From Telmatactis stephensoni (lineage: Eukaryota > Cnidaria > Anthozoa > Actiniaria > Isophelliidae): a stretch of DNA of 64,000 nucleotides. Location of the stretch: contig JALIZF010001823.1 in assembly GCA_029948255.1 (NCBI GenBank), positions 769,001 to 833,000 on the forward strand, written 5' to 3'. The translations under genes and the position numbers were made by a program. The notes under the pieces were generated by a model. It had not been told where the DNA came from, did not search any database, and worked only from the letters and a program-made list of their open reading frames with translations. Shown piece after piece: positions 10,801-22,529 of the stretch. Within the stretch, counting starts at the first letter, position 1, and the number at the start of each line of letters is the position of its first letter.

Positions 10801-13176
10801 ACTGTGGTACCTTGGTACTGTGGTACCTTAATACTATGGTACTGTGGTACTGTGGTACTTGGTACTGTGGTACTGTGGTACCTTGGTACTGTGGTACCTT
10901 GGTACTTTGCTACTGTGGTACCTTGGTACTTGGTACTGTGGTACTGTGGTACCTTGGTACTGTGGTACCTTGGTACCTTGGTACCTTGGTACTGTGGTAC
11001 TGTGGTACTGTGGTACTGTGGTACTTGGTACTGTGGTACCTTGGTACTGTGGTACCTTGGTACTGTGGTACCTTGGTACTGTGGTACTTTGCTACTGTGG
11101 TACTTGGTACTGTGGTACTGTGGTACTTGGTACTGTGGTAGCTTGGTACTGTGGTACCTTGGTACTGTGGTACCTTAATACTATGGTACTGTGGTACTGT
11201 GGTACTTGGTACTGTGGTACTGTGGTACCTTGGTACTGTGGTACCCTGGTACTTTGCTACTGTGGTACCTTGGTACTTGGTACTGTGGTACTGTGGTACC
11301 TTGGTACTGTGGTACCTTGGTACCTTGGTACCTTGGTACTGTGGTACTGTGGTACTGTGGTACTTGGTACTGTGGTACCTTGGTACTGTGGTACCTTGGT
11401 ACTTTGCTACTGTGGTACTTGGTACTGTGGTACTGTGGTACTTGGTACTATGCTACTGTGGTACTTGGTACTGTGGTACTGTGGTACTGTGGTACTGTGG
11501 TACTGTGGTACTGTGGTACACGGTACATGGTACTGTGGTACTGTGGTACTGTGGTACTGTGGTACATGGTACTGTGATACTGTGGTACCTTGGTACTTGG
11601 TACTGTGGTACTTGGTACTGTGGTGCTGTGGTACTGTGGTACATGGTACTGTGGTACTTGGTACTGTGGTACCTTGGTACTGTGGTACTTTGGTACTGTG
11701 GTACCTTGGTACTTTGGTACTGTGGTACTTTGGTACCTTGGTACTTTTGTACTGTGGTACTTTGGTACTTTGGTACTTTGGTACTGTGGTACTGTGGTAC
11801 TTTGCTACTGTGGTACTTGGTACTGTGGTACTGTGGTACTGTGGTACTTGGTACTTGGTACTATGCTACTGTGGTACTTGGTACTGTGGTACTGTGGTAC
11901 TGTGGTACTTGGTACTGTGGTACTGTGGTACATGGTACTTGGTACTGTGGTACTGTGGTACTGTGGTACATGGTACTGTGATACTGTGGTACCTTGGTAC
12001 TTGGTACTGTGGTACTTGGTACTGTGGTACTGTGGTACTGTGGTACATGGTACTGTGGTACTGTGGTACTGTGATACTTGGTACAGTGGTACCGTGGTAC
12101 TGTGATACTTGCTACTTTGCTACTGTGGTACCTTGGTACTGTGGTACTTTGCTACTGTGGTACTTGGTACTGTGGTACTGTGGTACTTGGTACTGTGGTA
12201 GCTTGGTACTGTGGTACCTTGGTACTGTGGTACCTTAATACTATGGTACTGTGGTACTGTGGTACTTGGTACTGTGGTACTGTGGTACCTTGGTACTGTG
12301 GTACCTTGGTACTTTGCTACTGTGGTACCTTGGTACTTGGTACTGTGGTACTGTGGTACCTTGGTACTGTGGTACCTTGGTACCTTGGTACCTTGGTACT
12401 GTGGTACTGTGGTACTGTGGTACTGTGGTACTTGGTACTGTGGTACCTTGGTACTGTGGTACCTTGGTACTGTGGTACCTTGGTACTGTGGTACCTTGGT
12501 ACTGTGGTACCTTGGTACTTTGCTACTGTGGTACTTGGTACTGTGGTACTGTGGTACTTGGTACTATGCTACTGTGGTACTTGGTACTGTGGTACTGTGG
12601 TACTGTGGTACTGTGGTACTGTGGTACATGGTACATGGTACTGTGGTACTGTGGTACTGTGGTACTGTGGTACATGGTACTGTGATACTGTGGTACCTTG
12701 GTACTTGGTACTGTGGTACTTGGTACTGTGGTGCTGTGGTACTGTGGTACATGGTACTGTGGTACTGTGGTACTTGGTACTGTGGTACCTTGGTACTGTG
12801 GTACCTTGGTACTGTGGTACCTTGGTACTTTGGTACTGTGGTACTTTGGTACCTTGGTACTTTTGTACTGTGGTACTTTGGTACTTTGGTACTGTGGTAC
12901 TGTGGTACTTTGCTACTGTGGTACTTGGTACTGTGGTACTGTGGTACTGTGGTACTTGGTACTTGGTACTATGCTACTGTGGTACTTGGTACTGTGGTAC
13001 TGTGGTACTTGGTACTGTGGTACTGTGGTACATGGTACTTGGTACTGTGGTACTGTGGTACTGTGGTACATGGTACTGTGATACTGTGGTACCTTGGTAC
13101 TTGGTACTGTGGTACTTGGTACTGTGGTACTGTGGTACTGTGGTACTGTGGTACATGGTACTGTGGTACTGTGGTA
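7891..13176. repeat. 5.3-kb GGTAC satellite with higher-order structure
   Basis: The whole stretch is built from units GGTACTGT, GGTACCTT, GGTACTT and a few variants (GGTACATG, GCTACTTT, TTAATACTAT), with no foreign insertion. A higher-order duplication is visible: 10183-10698 reappears at 11590-12105 (shift 1,407) with identical translation, and marker words TTGCTACTTTGCTAC recur near 8670, 10700 and 12110. The long open frames inside (up to about 500 codons, repeating WYCGT and LVLWYLG) arise because the units rarely contain stop codons. They are not genes. Confidence 0.97.
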
Positions 13177-13987
13177 CTCTACGAAGGAATGCCCGACCTG
13201 GAATTATCACTGAACAAGCAAAGTTTAATGTACCAATCAATGATTGTAATTCTTGTAAAGTGACTTTCTTTCTTGACATGAAATTTTTGATTAACGATAA
13301 CCCTGCATTCAATTTGTCTTCTGGTAAACGAGCTAACGAATTTTCTGTATCAAGCTCTATTCCTACAAAACTTATAATTTTTAAAGGCCCAATTGCTTTC
13401 TCTGGTGCTATGGGTACCCCTATATGTTTACACAGATTGATTAGCTTATCAAGACTTTCTTTACATGATTCTTTTGAAGGCTCACAAATCAAAAAATCAT
13501 CCAAAACATGTATTATATTTGATATACCCAGAACATTACAGGCAATCCATTCAATTGCAGTACTGAATGTTTCAAATGTTTTACATGAACTAGCACAGCC
13601 CATTGGCATACACTTGTCATAGTAATAAAAACTTTTCCAATTCATACCCAACAAATGATAGTCATTTGGGTGAATAGGCATAATTCTGAATGCATGCTTA
13701 ATGTCTGTTTTTGCTAAGTACGAACCTACACCACATTTTTTGATACACTTAATTGCATCTTCAATTCTGGCATAATGAACATGCTTGTATTCATCACTTA
13801 TCCCATCATTAACTGATGCACCCCTTGGGTAGGATAGATGATGAATCATCCTATATTCACCAGGTGTTTTCTTTGGTACTATGCCTAGTGGTGAAACTCT
13901 AAATTGTGAAAAAGGTGGTGTAATAAAAGGACCTACAATTATCCTATCAGCATCTATTTCTTTCTTTAATTTCTCATCTACAATTTC
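13177..13987 (-). pseudogene. Retroelement RT fragment, DIRS/Ngaro-like, cut by the satellite
   Basis: The minus-strand frame from 13987 downward carries a GIVPKK and GEYRMIHHLSYP entry, a first catalytic block KTDIKHAFRIMPIHPNDYH, the MGCASSCKTFETFSTAIEW segment and a HVLDDFLIC active site, then VGIELDTE and a GTLNFACSVIIPGRAFLRR block. This order fits RTs of tyrosine-recombinase retroelements (DIRS/Ngaro-like); no recombinase is seen, so the class is tentative. The frame stops being RT at FLRR and runs straight into satellite repeats (…VPQYHST…). Upstream it meets a TAA at 13988-13990 near a small tandem duplication (CTACAATTTCT). It is dead. Confidence 0.75.
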
Positions 13988-13990
13988 TTA

Positions 13991-14811
13991 TCTACAATAA
14001 GCAACTTGTAACTTTGGAAGTCAAATGCCAACTGAATGTTGACAGTTAGCCAACGAAATCTTGACGTGACCAGAATGGCCACAGGCTTACCATCCTCAAC
14101 GTTTGTGAATCGGGTTAGTTCCGGTTTAGTGGGTTTGGGATCCCTGTATGTGTTGTAATTCAACCCCTTCGGTTTGGTAGTTGAATAGCATGAGTTTAAT
14201 TTTGCCTCTGAAAAGCTTTCTTTCTCTAATCGATTCTTCGAAAGTTTGTTAGAAATAGAGATTAATAGTTACTGAACACTTCTGGCTAGTTTTTGGGGGG
14301 ATTTGAGGCGTATTTACTTAGTTTGAGGCCGTTGAGTTTTGAGCTGCGTTCCCACATACAGAAGAGACAACAAGGTAGGCAACTTCGGCGACGCGAATCA
14401 TCCACCGTGGCTCACAAACCACGCGAAAAATCAAACTTGCCTTCGTCGGTCGGCATTCAGCGCTCGGCACGCCAAACTAGATACATCTAGCGACTACTGG
14501 AGCGAGTTTGAGAGAAATCGGTCACGAAGAACAGCCTGAAATACGGGCCCGAACTTCTTCAACTGTGGTAAATTTCGAATGTTCCGATGATCTGTGCTGA
14601 CCTGGAGGACCAATGGAATCCCAAGAATGTGTTTAGGTGGCGAACTCGCCACTTAGCCCTCCCCTGCAGTAATACTAATGGAAACTTTATTCTATATTTA
14701 TACAACAATTACAAATCTCTCTACTTACAGGCAATTTGCAATTGACTACTCGAGGGATACATGCATTTATAAATGTAAACGACAAAATGATTTAGAAAAA
14801 ATATATATATA
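13991..14811. other. Spacer, no gene recognised
   Basis: A 61-codon minus-strand frame at 13978-14163 may be more retroelement sequence but shows no motif. The piece next to 14670 may be the 3' UTR of the LINE that ends at 14812. Nothing else stands out. Confidence 0.4.
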
Positions 14812-15895
14812 TCAAAATTTCAATAAGTCTGGGTTATTCCATTCTTTGTTTCGACAGCAGAAAAGGTAATAAGTTGATCTGATTGTAATGTTGATAATTT
14901 TTTTCACAATATAGTTTTGTTGTTGCTTGTCCTCTAGGCCAAGTTCTTTTAACATTTCGATGAAATCAGACGATTGATGGGAGAATACACCCAAAGTACT
15001 GATTGAAAGGTTTACAAATTTAACCTGCTGAAATTGATTCTTGTGGTCGATGACAGTCTCGTGATATTTACGTTGTTTCCGGTCTAAGTTGTTTTGTAGA
15101 TTTGTTTCAAAACCAACAGTTAATTCTAGAATATACAAGCACTTATTTGATATGGACAACACTATGTCAGGACGCAAGCTGTCACCAGTTATGATAGAGG
15201 GGCTCGGAAAACCAGGAAGATCGACGTATAGGGAAGAGTTTTTGATGGATGGAAGACTATTAGCAATGAAATTCAGGACAGAATCATGACGCCAGGAAAA
15301 GCGGCCTTGTTGTAGGTAGTGATTACAACCCGCGACAACATGAAGAAGAGATTCAGGCATTAGGCATAGGGAGCAGTCAGAGTTGGAGGAAATACCCCAT
15401 TTGACAAGGTTTTTCGTGTAGGGAGAGTGTTGTTGATGTACCGGATGGTAAAGTTAAAGATGTTTTTCGGCAAGTTAGACTGTGTGGTGGACCAGATTTT
15501 ATTAAGTTGTTGCATGGAGTATTTAAGGACATTTGAAAAGAACGATCCTTGATTAGTGAGCTGATTTTGGAGTTTATCCTCTTGTGAAGAATGGAAATCT
15601 TTAAGAACTTGTTTTGTAGATGTGTAGACGTCATACTGAATGTTTCTACCATTGCTAGTTGAGTTCCAGAGATGTTTTATTGAGTCATTAGTAGATGATT
15701 TTAATGCTTTGCGCAGAACTGTTTGACATTGGATGAATTTGATGGACGGAGGGACAATGTTCAGACCAAATTTGTTAGTGGTAAGAAAAACATTACTCAG
15801 CTAGTGTGCCTGATATTGGAATTTCAAGCCATTTGCGAATATACTTGTTAACAGAGGAATCGAGGTTTTCTTTAACCCAAGTTAATGAGAGTTAA
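14812..15895 (-). pseudogene. LINE C-terminus with restriction-like endonuclease, frameshifted
   Basis: The last 182 codons (15360-14812) contain HVVAGCNHYLQQGRFSWRHD, RPDIVLS, LYILELTVGFETN and RKQRKYHETV, the pattern of the C-terminal restriction-like endonuclease of R2/CRE/NeSL-type LINEs. Just upstream a CSLC...H..GC zinc knuckle precedes it. The preceding frame matches the RT thumb/linker (YIRKWLEIPISGTL, FGLNIVPPSIKFIQCQTVL, FTIRYINNTLPTRK) but is joined only by frame changes. One is near 15417 in an A-run between TLPTR and KNLVKWG, and one is near 15800 around GTLAE-stop versus LSNVF. The copy is 5'-truncated near 15895 and inactive. Confidence 0.8.
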
Positions 15896-16399
15896 TTTTA
15901 ATTTTTTTATTTTTTTATTTTTTTTTCATTTTTTAGTAATATCTCTTTTAAGATACATCAAAAGTATCAGAGATCGAAGGCTTCTCTAATAGAATTGAAT
16001 AATATCTTGTCTGAATTTAACTCTGAAAGAGAAAACCTCAGCTTTGATCTTCAATACTCAGATTTGAAATACACGTGAAAATTATTTTTGAATTTAATTA
16101 GTCATTTAACAAAGAGCCAATGAGTCCAGATGTGACTACAAAGACTGTTCTGTTTGTTCAGTAACCTCAAAACGTTTAGGAATAGAAAGTTGTGGTTTGC
16201 CTAGTTTGTCATTTTCTTCTTTGTAATATACAATTTAGAGGACTTTTTGGAGCACTAGCTTTCATCATTCTCGTAGACTCCATATCGACAAAAAAAATTA
16301 TAATTATTTTTTTCTCGAAAGCATTCTCTCTTTCTTTTCTATTTCTTTTTGTTGGTTTCTTTGTTTAGTTTAATTGCTTTGCTTGTTTATTTATCATTT
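15896..16399. other. T-rich spacer
   Basis: Starts with a poly-T/TTTTA run where the LINE copy ends. No NOLC1 exon could be recognised here. Confidence 0.4.
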
Positions 16400-16435
16400 G
16401 ACCAGTAACCACATGTCCTCTTAGAGGGCTTTTAT
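16400..16435 (+). repeat. MITE terminus next to a NOLC1 splice acceptor
   Basis: ACCAGTAACCACATGTCCTC followed by TTAGAGGGCTTTTATT matches the end sequence of the elements at 5770 and 36010. The T-rich part directly precedes the AG at 16437-16438 used by the next exon. Confidence 0.75.
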
Positions 16436-16438
16436 TAG

Positions 16439-19400
16439 AAAGTGACAAAGAAGAAAGTGAAGAATCTAAAGAACAAAAGCAACCCAAGAAAGGATCTAAG
16501 ACACCAGGTGATCTCTGTTTTACCAGCCTGTAAAACAGTTAGCCTGTGTAACAAGCATTTCTTTGAGAAGAAAGGGAGAGAGTTGGCCATGCATGGGTTC
16601 CCTGTGTAAACCCTGCTTTTCATAACACAGGAAACCCAATCTTTTAAACCCCTTTAAAGCTTGCTACACAGCTAGTGATTTACAATAGATTTTTTCATGG
16701 TTACCAAACTGCTACATATTGACCAATCACTGATACAAACCATCTATCATCATTACATGTACTATCAGTGTTACTGTAACAATCTCCACTTTGAGCAAAA
16801 CCCCATGGAAATCAAAAGTATTTACTTTCTTCATTCTCAAATGCCTGGTTCACTTGTATGCATGTGTAGCACTGCCTTTTCATGGGCTGTTACCATAACG
16901 CCAAAGACAGTAAATACAATGTATGCACATTCACGGTTGTCAATTAGCAAGATGACAGTGGATTGGTCTATTTTTTATTTTCCTTTAGGTGATAGTGTTG
17001 TTGTTGTTGTTTGGGGCTTGGGTTTTCTTGTTCTCTGCTTACATTCTAATTGTTTTACTCATCTAGTGTCATCATCTACACCTTTTTCGTCAGATGTTTC
17101 TCAACAGACAAAGAATAAAATGGTAAGACGGTTGTTATGATAAACGTATTTCATGCTTCTATTATTGTTACATTGTAAAGTTGGCAAAGTCTTGTTTATG
17201 TACATGTTGAACAGCACTGCTCTGAGCCAATCAGACTCCAGAATTGTTTTTACACTAGCTTTTCCAGTAGAACTTTGCATGGGCAGTATATATATATATG
17301 AGGAATGTGCACATAAAAGGGATTCTAAAGGATTCTGTGTGTATCCAATAGCAAACGACTGCAAACTATACTAGAACCAATCTAGAACAAAAGGATCTTA
17401 GTAAAGAAGAGCCTTTTTATGTGCTCAGACCTCATGTTATGTTGTAGAGACAGAGTGTTAAGGTTGCGCACTGTTTTCCAATGGCGCTTTGACCTTTAAG
17501 GGACTTTTTTCTCGGTATTTTCTGCATTTATTCAGTGTACAAAATGTTGCGAGATCATGACTTACAGAAGCATAATACATCATTGTTATGTTGTAGAGAC
17601 AGAGTGTAAAGGTTGCGCACTGTTTTCCAATGGCGCTTTGACCTTTAAGGGACTTTTTTCTCGGTATTTTCTGCATTTATTCAGTGTACAAAATGTTGCG
17701 AGATCATGACTTACAGAAGCATAATACATCATGAGGAATGTGCACATAAAAGGGATTCTAAAGGATTCTGTGTGTATCCAATAGCAAACGACTGCAAACT
17801 ATACTAGAACCAATCTAGAACAAAAGGATCTTAGTAAAGAAGAGCCTTTTTGGTACGTGTAGCTAGATGTCAAGTTGTTGCAAATTATGATTACAGAATG
17901 GTAAATCTAACAAGACACCATTTCGTCGTGTTATTGAAGAAGAAGTAAAAGTTGATCCTCGCTTGCAGGACAACAGTTTTGAAGCAAAGGTATTTATTGT
18001 GAGAGAGTCTTCACACTCACTTGTCCACTAGTTTTTGTCCATGCTATCCTCAAATGATGTCTGTTAGAACTTGATCCAGAAGTAAAAATTCATTATGCAT
18101 TTTAAAGTTTATTGTAATTTGCCTAAATATAATGGATGCTGCTTGATCGACCTCACTTTGCTTCTGGAATAAGTTCCAACAGATAACAGGGGGGAGGGGA
18201 GGGAGAGATTCATAGTGCAGTCATTCACTAGTCTGTCCATCTGTATGTTTGTTGTTCATTCGTCGATTGTCAGTTGCGCATTTGATTATACTGTATAAAA
18301 ATGCGCTATATAAATATTAAATATTATTATTATTGTTATTATTATTGAGGTCATTAATATTTATTTATTTATCTATTTTTACAAGATTGGATCTAGTGGC
18401 GACTGGGGAGAGAGAGCAAACAGAGATCTCAAATTTACTAAAGGTTTGTAGTTCGGATAGTAATCCATTCAATCTGCCTTCAATCATTTTTCTACCTCTG
18501 CAAAAAAACTCCGACTCACCTACGACATGCACTAGTACGTTTGTCTACAAGGCAGGTTTTGGGCAACAATACCATGGCAAAGGAATCAGTAGCAGATCCA
18601 CGGAACTCATTTTTGGTTCGACCACATCTTGTTTCTAATGACCCCCACGCATTTACAAAAGTAATTAGGATATTGAACAAACAAATAAACAAATAAACAA
18701 ACAAATGAATAATAAATAAAGAAATAAAGAAATAGATATCTGTCATTTGGAAATGCGCCACTAATCCCGTGAAATCGACCATGGAAAGTCTATAGTATTG
18801 TGGAAACAAAATTTGATTCTTCAACTATGAGTTTTATCCGAAAACATTGTCGAGAAATTATGAGATTTAATTACACATACTGTTGCGTTGTAAGCCTCGA
18901 CCTCAATAGAGCGTTTGCACTTCCGATCACGTGACGTGATTTTACGTAATTTGATTTTTTTCAGGCCTTTCTAGAGCTCTGACCAATATCATAGTAATTG
19001 TACCTGAAAGAGCAACCAAAACTGTGCTTATTTGGAAAAGTTAGAGTCAAAATGTTTGTTCGTTACCAAGATATGAATTTTTCAATTTGCTTCAATGTTT
19101 GATAAGAATGTATGGAGCCGCCATGTTGGTGTACCACTTTGGAACCCCAATATGGCGGCCACAACACCGAGTGATTGAAATGATACTAAAACCGGGAGTA
19201 ATCTGTTTATTTTGCTGAAAATATTCTTAGAACAATTAAGATTATTCATCGACTAACCCATTGATGTAAAATTTGTGGCAAGTTGGTATGTTTTTATGCG
19301 ATTTGAAAACGCGTGACAGTATGGCGTGACAGAACTTAGGTCAGTGATTATTCAAAAGCGGAGCATCAGAAATTGCCCAAACTTACAGGAAAGTATTTCC

Positions 19401-19677
19401 TCGATGGTATGGAAAAAAGATATCAGCTAATCAGCTTTTCTTGATACATGATTTTGATTTTGACTAGCTGATGACGTCAAGTGAAAACGCTCTATTGAAC
19501 AAGTAACGTGTTTAAAGTAACGTGTTTAAAGTAACGTGTTTAAAGTAACGTGATATTTTTGCTCTTTTCCTTGCAGGAAAATCGTTCAGGCACGAGAAAA
19601 CGAAGAAGAAACGAGGAAGCTATCGAGGCGGTGCCATCAACACTTCAGTCAACTCTATAAGATTTGATAGCGATTGA
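16439..19677 (+). CDS. NOLC1: NOLC1/Nopp140, C-terminal five exons
   Basis: Nopp140 is a nucleolar and Cajal-body phosphoprotein that chaperones box H/ACA and C/D snoRNPs; its conserved SRP40-type C-terminus is encoded here. Exons with GT-AG borders and matching phases: 16439-16507 (acidic/serine/lysine-rich, [20 protein letters not shown]), 17094-17122 ([10 protein letters not shown]), 17897-17989 ([19 protein letters not shown] then DNSFEAK), 18386-18443 ([18 protein letters not shown]) and 19577-19677 ([19 protein letters not shown] then [14 protein letters not shown], stop). The block order FRRV / DNSF / GDWGE / [23 protein letters not shown] / VNSIRF is diagnostic. Phases fit throughout (1, 0, 0, 1). 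The N-terminal LisH part and most of the repeat region are not found upstream, where the satellite and two dead retroelements lie. They may be further left or lost from this copy. Confidence 0.93.
17300..17851. repeat. A-B-B-A direct duplications in a NOLC1 intron
   Basis: Block A (119 bp) occurs at 17300-17418 and 17733-17851. Block B (149 bp) occurs twice in tandem at 17435-17583 and 17584-17732. Copies are nearly identical. All lie between the 29-nt exon and the TPFRRV exon. Confidence 0.93.
18280..18350 (+). repeat. Retroposon 3' tail with (ATT)n
   Basis: ATGCGCTATATAAATATTAA followed by ATTATTATTATTGTTATTATT, the form of 3' tail seen on many invertebrate LINE/SINE copies. It lies in the NOLC1 intron before the GDWGE exon. 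Confidence 0.6.
18904..19497. mobile_element. 594-bp MITE-like element in the last NOLC1 intron
   Basis: Ends CAATAGAGCGTTTGCACTTC (18904) and GTGAAAACGCTCTATTG (to 19497) are inverted. Inside, 19117-19160 is a hairpin-like CGCCATGTTGGTG...CAATATGGCGG that recurs at about 39472-39508 and 51972-52014. Confidence 0.7.
19501..19552 (+). repeat. 14-bp tandem repeat
   Basis: AAGTAACGTGTTTA repeated about 3.7 times, 24 bp upstream of the last NOLC1 acceptor. Confidence 0.9.
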
Positions 19678-21908
19678 CTCGCACTCTTTCATGTTATATT
19701 AGGTCATATCTTTATCAGACTTAGTGATTCACTCCTTTGTATTTTGTATTTCCTCATCCCTTGCTTGTGCACATCCTTCGCCTTGATTCTATCAATATGT
19801 ACTAGAAGAACTAGCTCGCCGTCTCATCCGGAAAAGACAGACTTCTTTACGAGAATTTTTTCCCAGATTGAAGAAGGCTATAGAATCACAGACTCAAACA
19901 GCACTTTATGTACGGTCTCAGTGATATGAACAGTACTTTTCTATTCTCACTCGAATGAATTTCCCAGGAATACAAGTGAGTTAGCCGGTATACATAGGCA
20001 TCTCCACAGGTTGGACTTTCTGTGTTGAACCAAAGGAAGCCCAATAAGTTTTCTGTGAAGGAAGCTAATACACATTTTTCACATTATTGGGAAACCTGCG
20101 ATACGCATGAATGGTACCATCACGATTTCGGTACGGAATACAATCGCAGAGTAGTATAGAGAGAGCCGAGTACGATTGAGGGGGTACCAAGAATAGGAGA
20201 ATAATGTATCGCATCCTACTGTTTACCATACAGACAGAATCCCACATGCTAATCGGCATTCTTATACAGTTATATTAAGAACGAACGAATGTATTAAAAT
20301 TTGTTTGAAATTGTAAATTAGACACTCAATTTGTAATGGCTGTTAGAGCGGTCTGTTTATACATTCATTACTCAAAGTGGTTCCGACGGAATTTTGCGTA
20401 GATTTATTGGTGTGAATGAAAGTGGTGCCAAGGTTAGAAAGTAGTTGTATAACGGGTTTACAGTGGAACCGCGTAAACTGCGCGTGCAGTTAGCGTAGTC
20501 AGAAAGCTGACCCCTCTCACAAAGTCGTTTATAACAAGCCTTTTTCGTAAATTGCGTGAGAAACTCGACAAAAAATGCAAAGGCCAAAACAGTATGAAAG
20601 CCAATCGCGTGTTTGGAATTTCGAGTACTCGTGAGCATGTTTTGTGAAATGGGCACATGGTTTCCATGGAGACGTCATAAAGGCTAGCCTTTAGATAGAA
20701 AGTCTTTAGCCTGGTTTCCACTAGCAACGCAAAACGAAAGCCGCCGCGAGTAAAACAAAACCTTCCGTTCTTTTGCACTTGCGTTTGTGCTTGTGTCGCT
20801 ACATTTTTAAGAGAAAACACGAGTCGTCATGCGACATGAATCATTAAAAGGCCGTTCTCTTTGTTCTGTAAGTATTGTTTACCCGTGCACAGCAAAAGGC
20901 GCACAAACCTGTTGGAATATATGATCAAACCGCCAATGGCGAAGTAACTCGTGGATTGACCGAAATGACCACAGGAAGCCCTAACAATACATTTTAGTAA
21001 AATAACGACTTTTCATTTCACGGCTGTTTCAACCGGAAATTTAAGTCCGCTGATCAAGTGTATCGCTGTGACTGATCTTACGCAATGTCGCTCAAATGAA
21101 AAGGATCGGATCACAAAAACCAACTGGGGCTTGACAACTTTTCAAACGGTGACAACGAAGCCACCCTGGGCTACGAGTCTTCAGAGGCAGAGTAATCGTT
21201 TATACACTGTATTATATCTTACAGCGGTTTTCGGTATTCTGCGAACTCTGACTTTCAAACGCCAACCGCTAATTTTTGTTTTTGCTTCTGTTAATCAAAA
21301 GTAAACTCACTAATACCAAGAACTTTTAATACTAAAATGATAATATAGCTAATATATACTTTCTAAAGATCAAATCTGGTCATTTGGTAGGATTTTAGGA
21401 ACTTTTAGTATTGATTTTTCGATGTTTTGGTGCTGAGGTGGGCGGAAGCGAATAACCAAATTCCAACGGACTGTTCGCAGAATATCCTGTTATTTGGTAA
21501 TAGTGACATATTAACATATCGTATTCTAATGCGCATGGCAATTCAATATAATTCCGGATTCGGTCATTTGAAACAGTCGTTAGATTTTAGCGGTAGTTTT
21601 GACTACATGATTTTGCGTCGTAACAGGCAGCACAAATTTGTATCGCAACTTCTAAGGTTAACGAAATAGGAAAAAAATTCACCTTGGAATTTTGGATTTA
21701 TGACCAATTATTCTCATAGAGCCATTTTTAATAATCGTCTGATATCTCGAATTATTTGATCTAATTCGCAGAAAAATCATCATCGGTACAAATTTCAAGG
21801 CTTGTAGACAAATAGCTGCAAATTTCTCAGAAATCGGACAAGGTTTTGATGTAAAAAGCCGCGATTAAAATTCATGCCTAACAAACAAATCAATAGGTAC
21901 GGGCCACC
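19678..21908. other. NOLC1 3' flank and spacer
   Basis: No AATAAA was seen shortly after the stop, so the transcript end cannot be placed. Open frames here (e.g. 20372-20820 minus, 21068-21304 plus) show no domain. Nothing else is recognised. Confidence 0.4.
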
Positions 21909-22011
21909 TTAAAGCTGTGCCTGGTTATATAAGAAAAAGAAAGAGAAATCGTGTCCGGATATATATGCATGTACTATCATCGACGGAAACTGAAAAGCAA
22001 ACGAAAGGAAG

Positions 22012-22015
22012 AAAA

Positions 22016-22079
<64 letters not shown>

Positions 22080-22205
22080 AAAGAAAGGAAGAAAGAAAGA
22101 AGAAGAAGGATAGAAAGAAAAAGAAGGAAAGAAAGAAAGGAGAAAAGAGAAGGGAGGAAAGGAAGCCGAAGAATGAAAGAAAGAAAGAAAGAAAGAAAGA
22201 AAGAA
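22012..22205 (+). repeat. (GAAA)n microsatellite
   Basis: About 70 bp of near-perfect GAAA at 22012-22080, then an impure AAGAAG/GGAA stretch and a second GAAA run at 22165-22205. Lys/Glu and Ser/Phe open frames on both strands are artefacts. Confidence 0.95.
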
Positions 22206-22275
22206 AATAATGAGAAAGAAGGGTCCGTGGGTGTTTAGTTCATTCCATTTTCGTTTGCAATTCAAAATCGAAAAT

Positions 22276-22529
22276 AGGAATATTACTCCCTTTATGCTTA
22301 ACATAGTCGATCAACTATTTTGTCAATAGAGATAACTGATTGTAATTAATAACGAGGGTTTTTTGTTTTTCGTTTTTCGTTTTGAGTTTTTCGTTTTTCG
22401 TATAACGACCTCAGTATCTGAAAGAAATATTGAGTCGTACTCTTATCTTTAAGCGAAAAGTTTTGTCCGTTTTTCGTTTCCTTCTTCTGTTTTAACACTT
22501 ACCATTCCCGCCAAAAGGAAAATTATGAA
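22276..22529 (+). repeat. Left terminal inverted repeat of the IS3EU-like element
   Basis: AGGAATATTACTCCCTTTAT through GTCAATAGAGATAACTGATT, a run of TTTTTCGTTTTTCG words, to ATTCCCGCCAAAAGGAAAAT. Pairs with 29885-30111, with small indels in the TTTTTCG region. Confidence 0.9.

Noticed and set aside
7728..13622. Many long plus-strand open frames (up to about 500 codons) rich in WYCGT/LVLWYLG
   Set aside because: They are translations of the GGTAC satellite in all three frames; the units simply lack stop codons. No start context, no domain, no codon bias.
21909..22304. Lys/Glu-rich and Ser/Phe-rich open frames
   Set aside because: By-products of the (GAAA)n tract on both strands.
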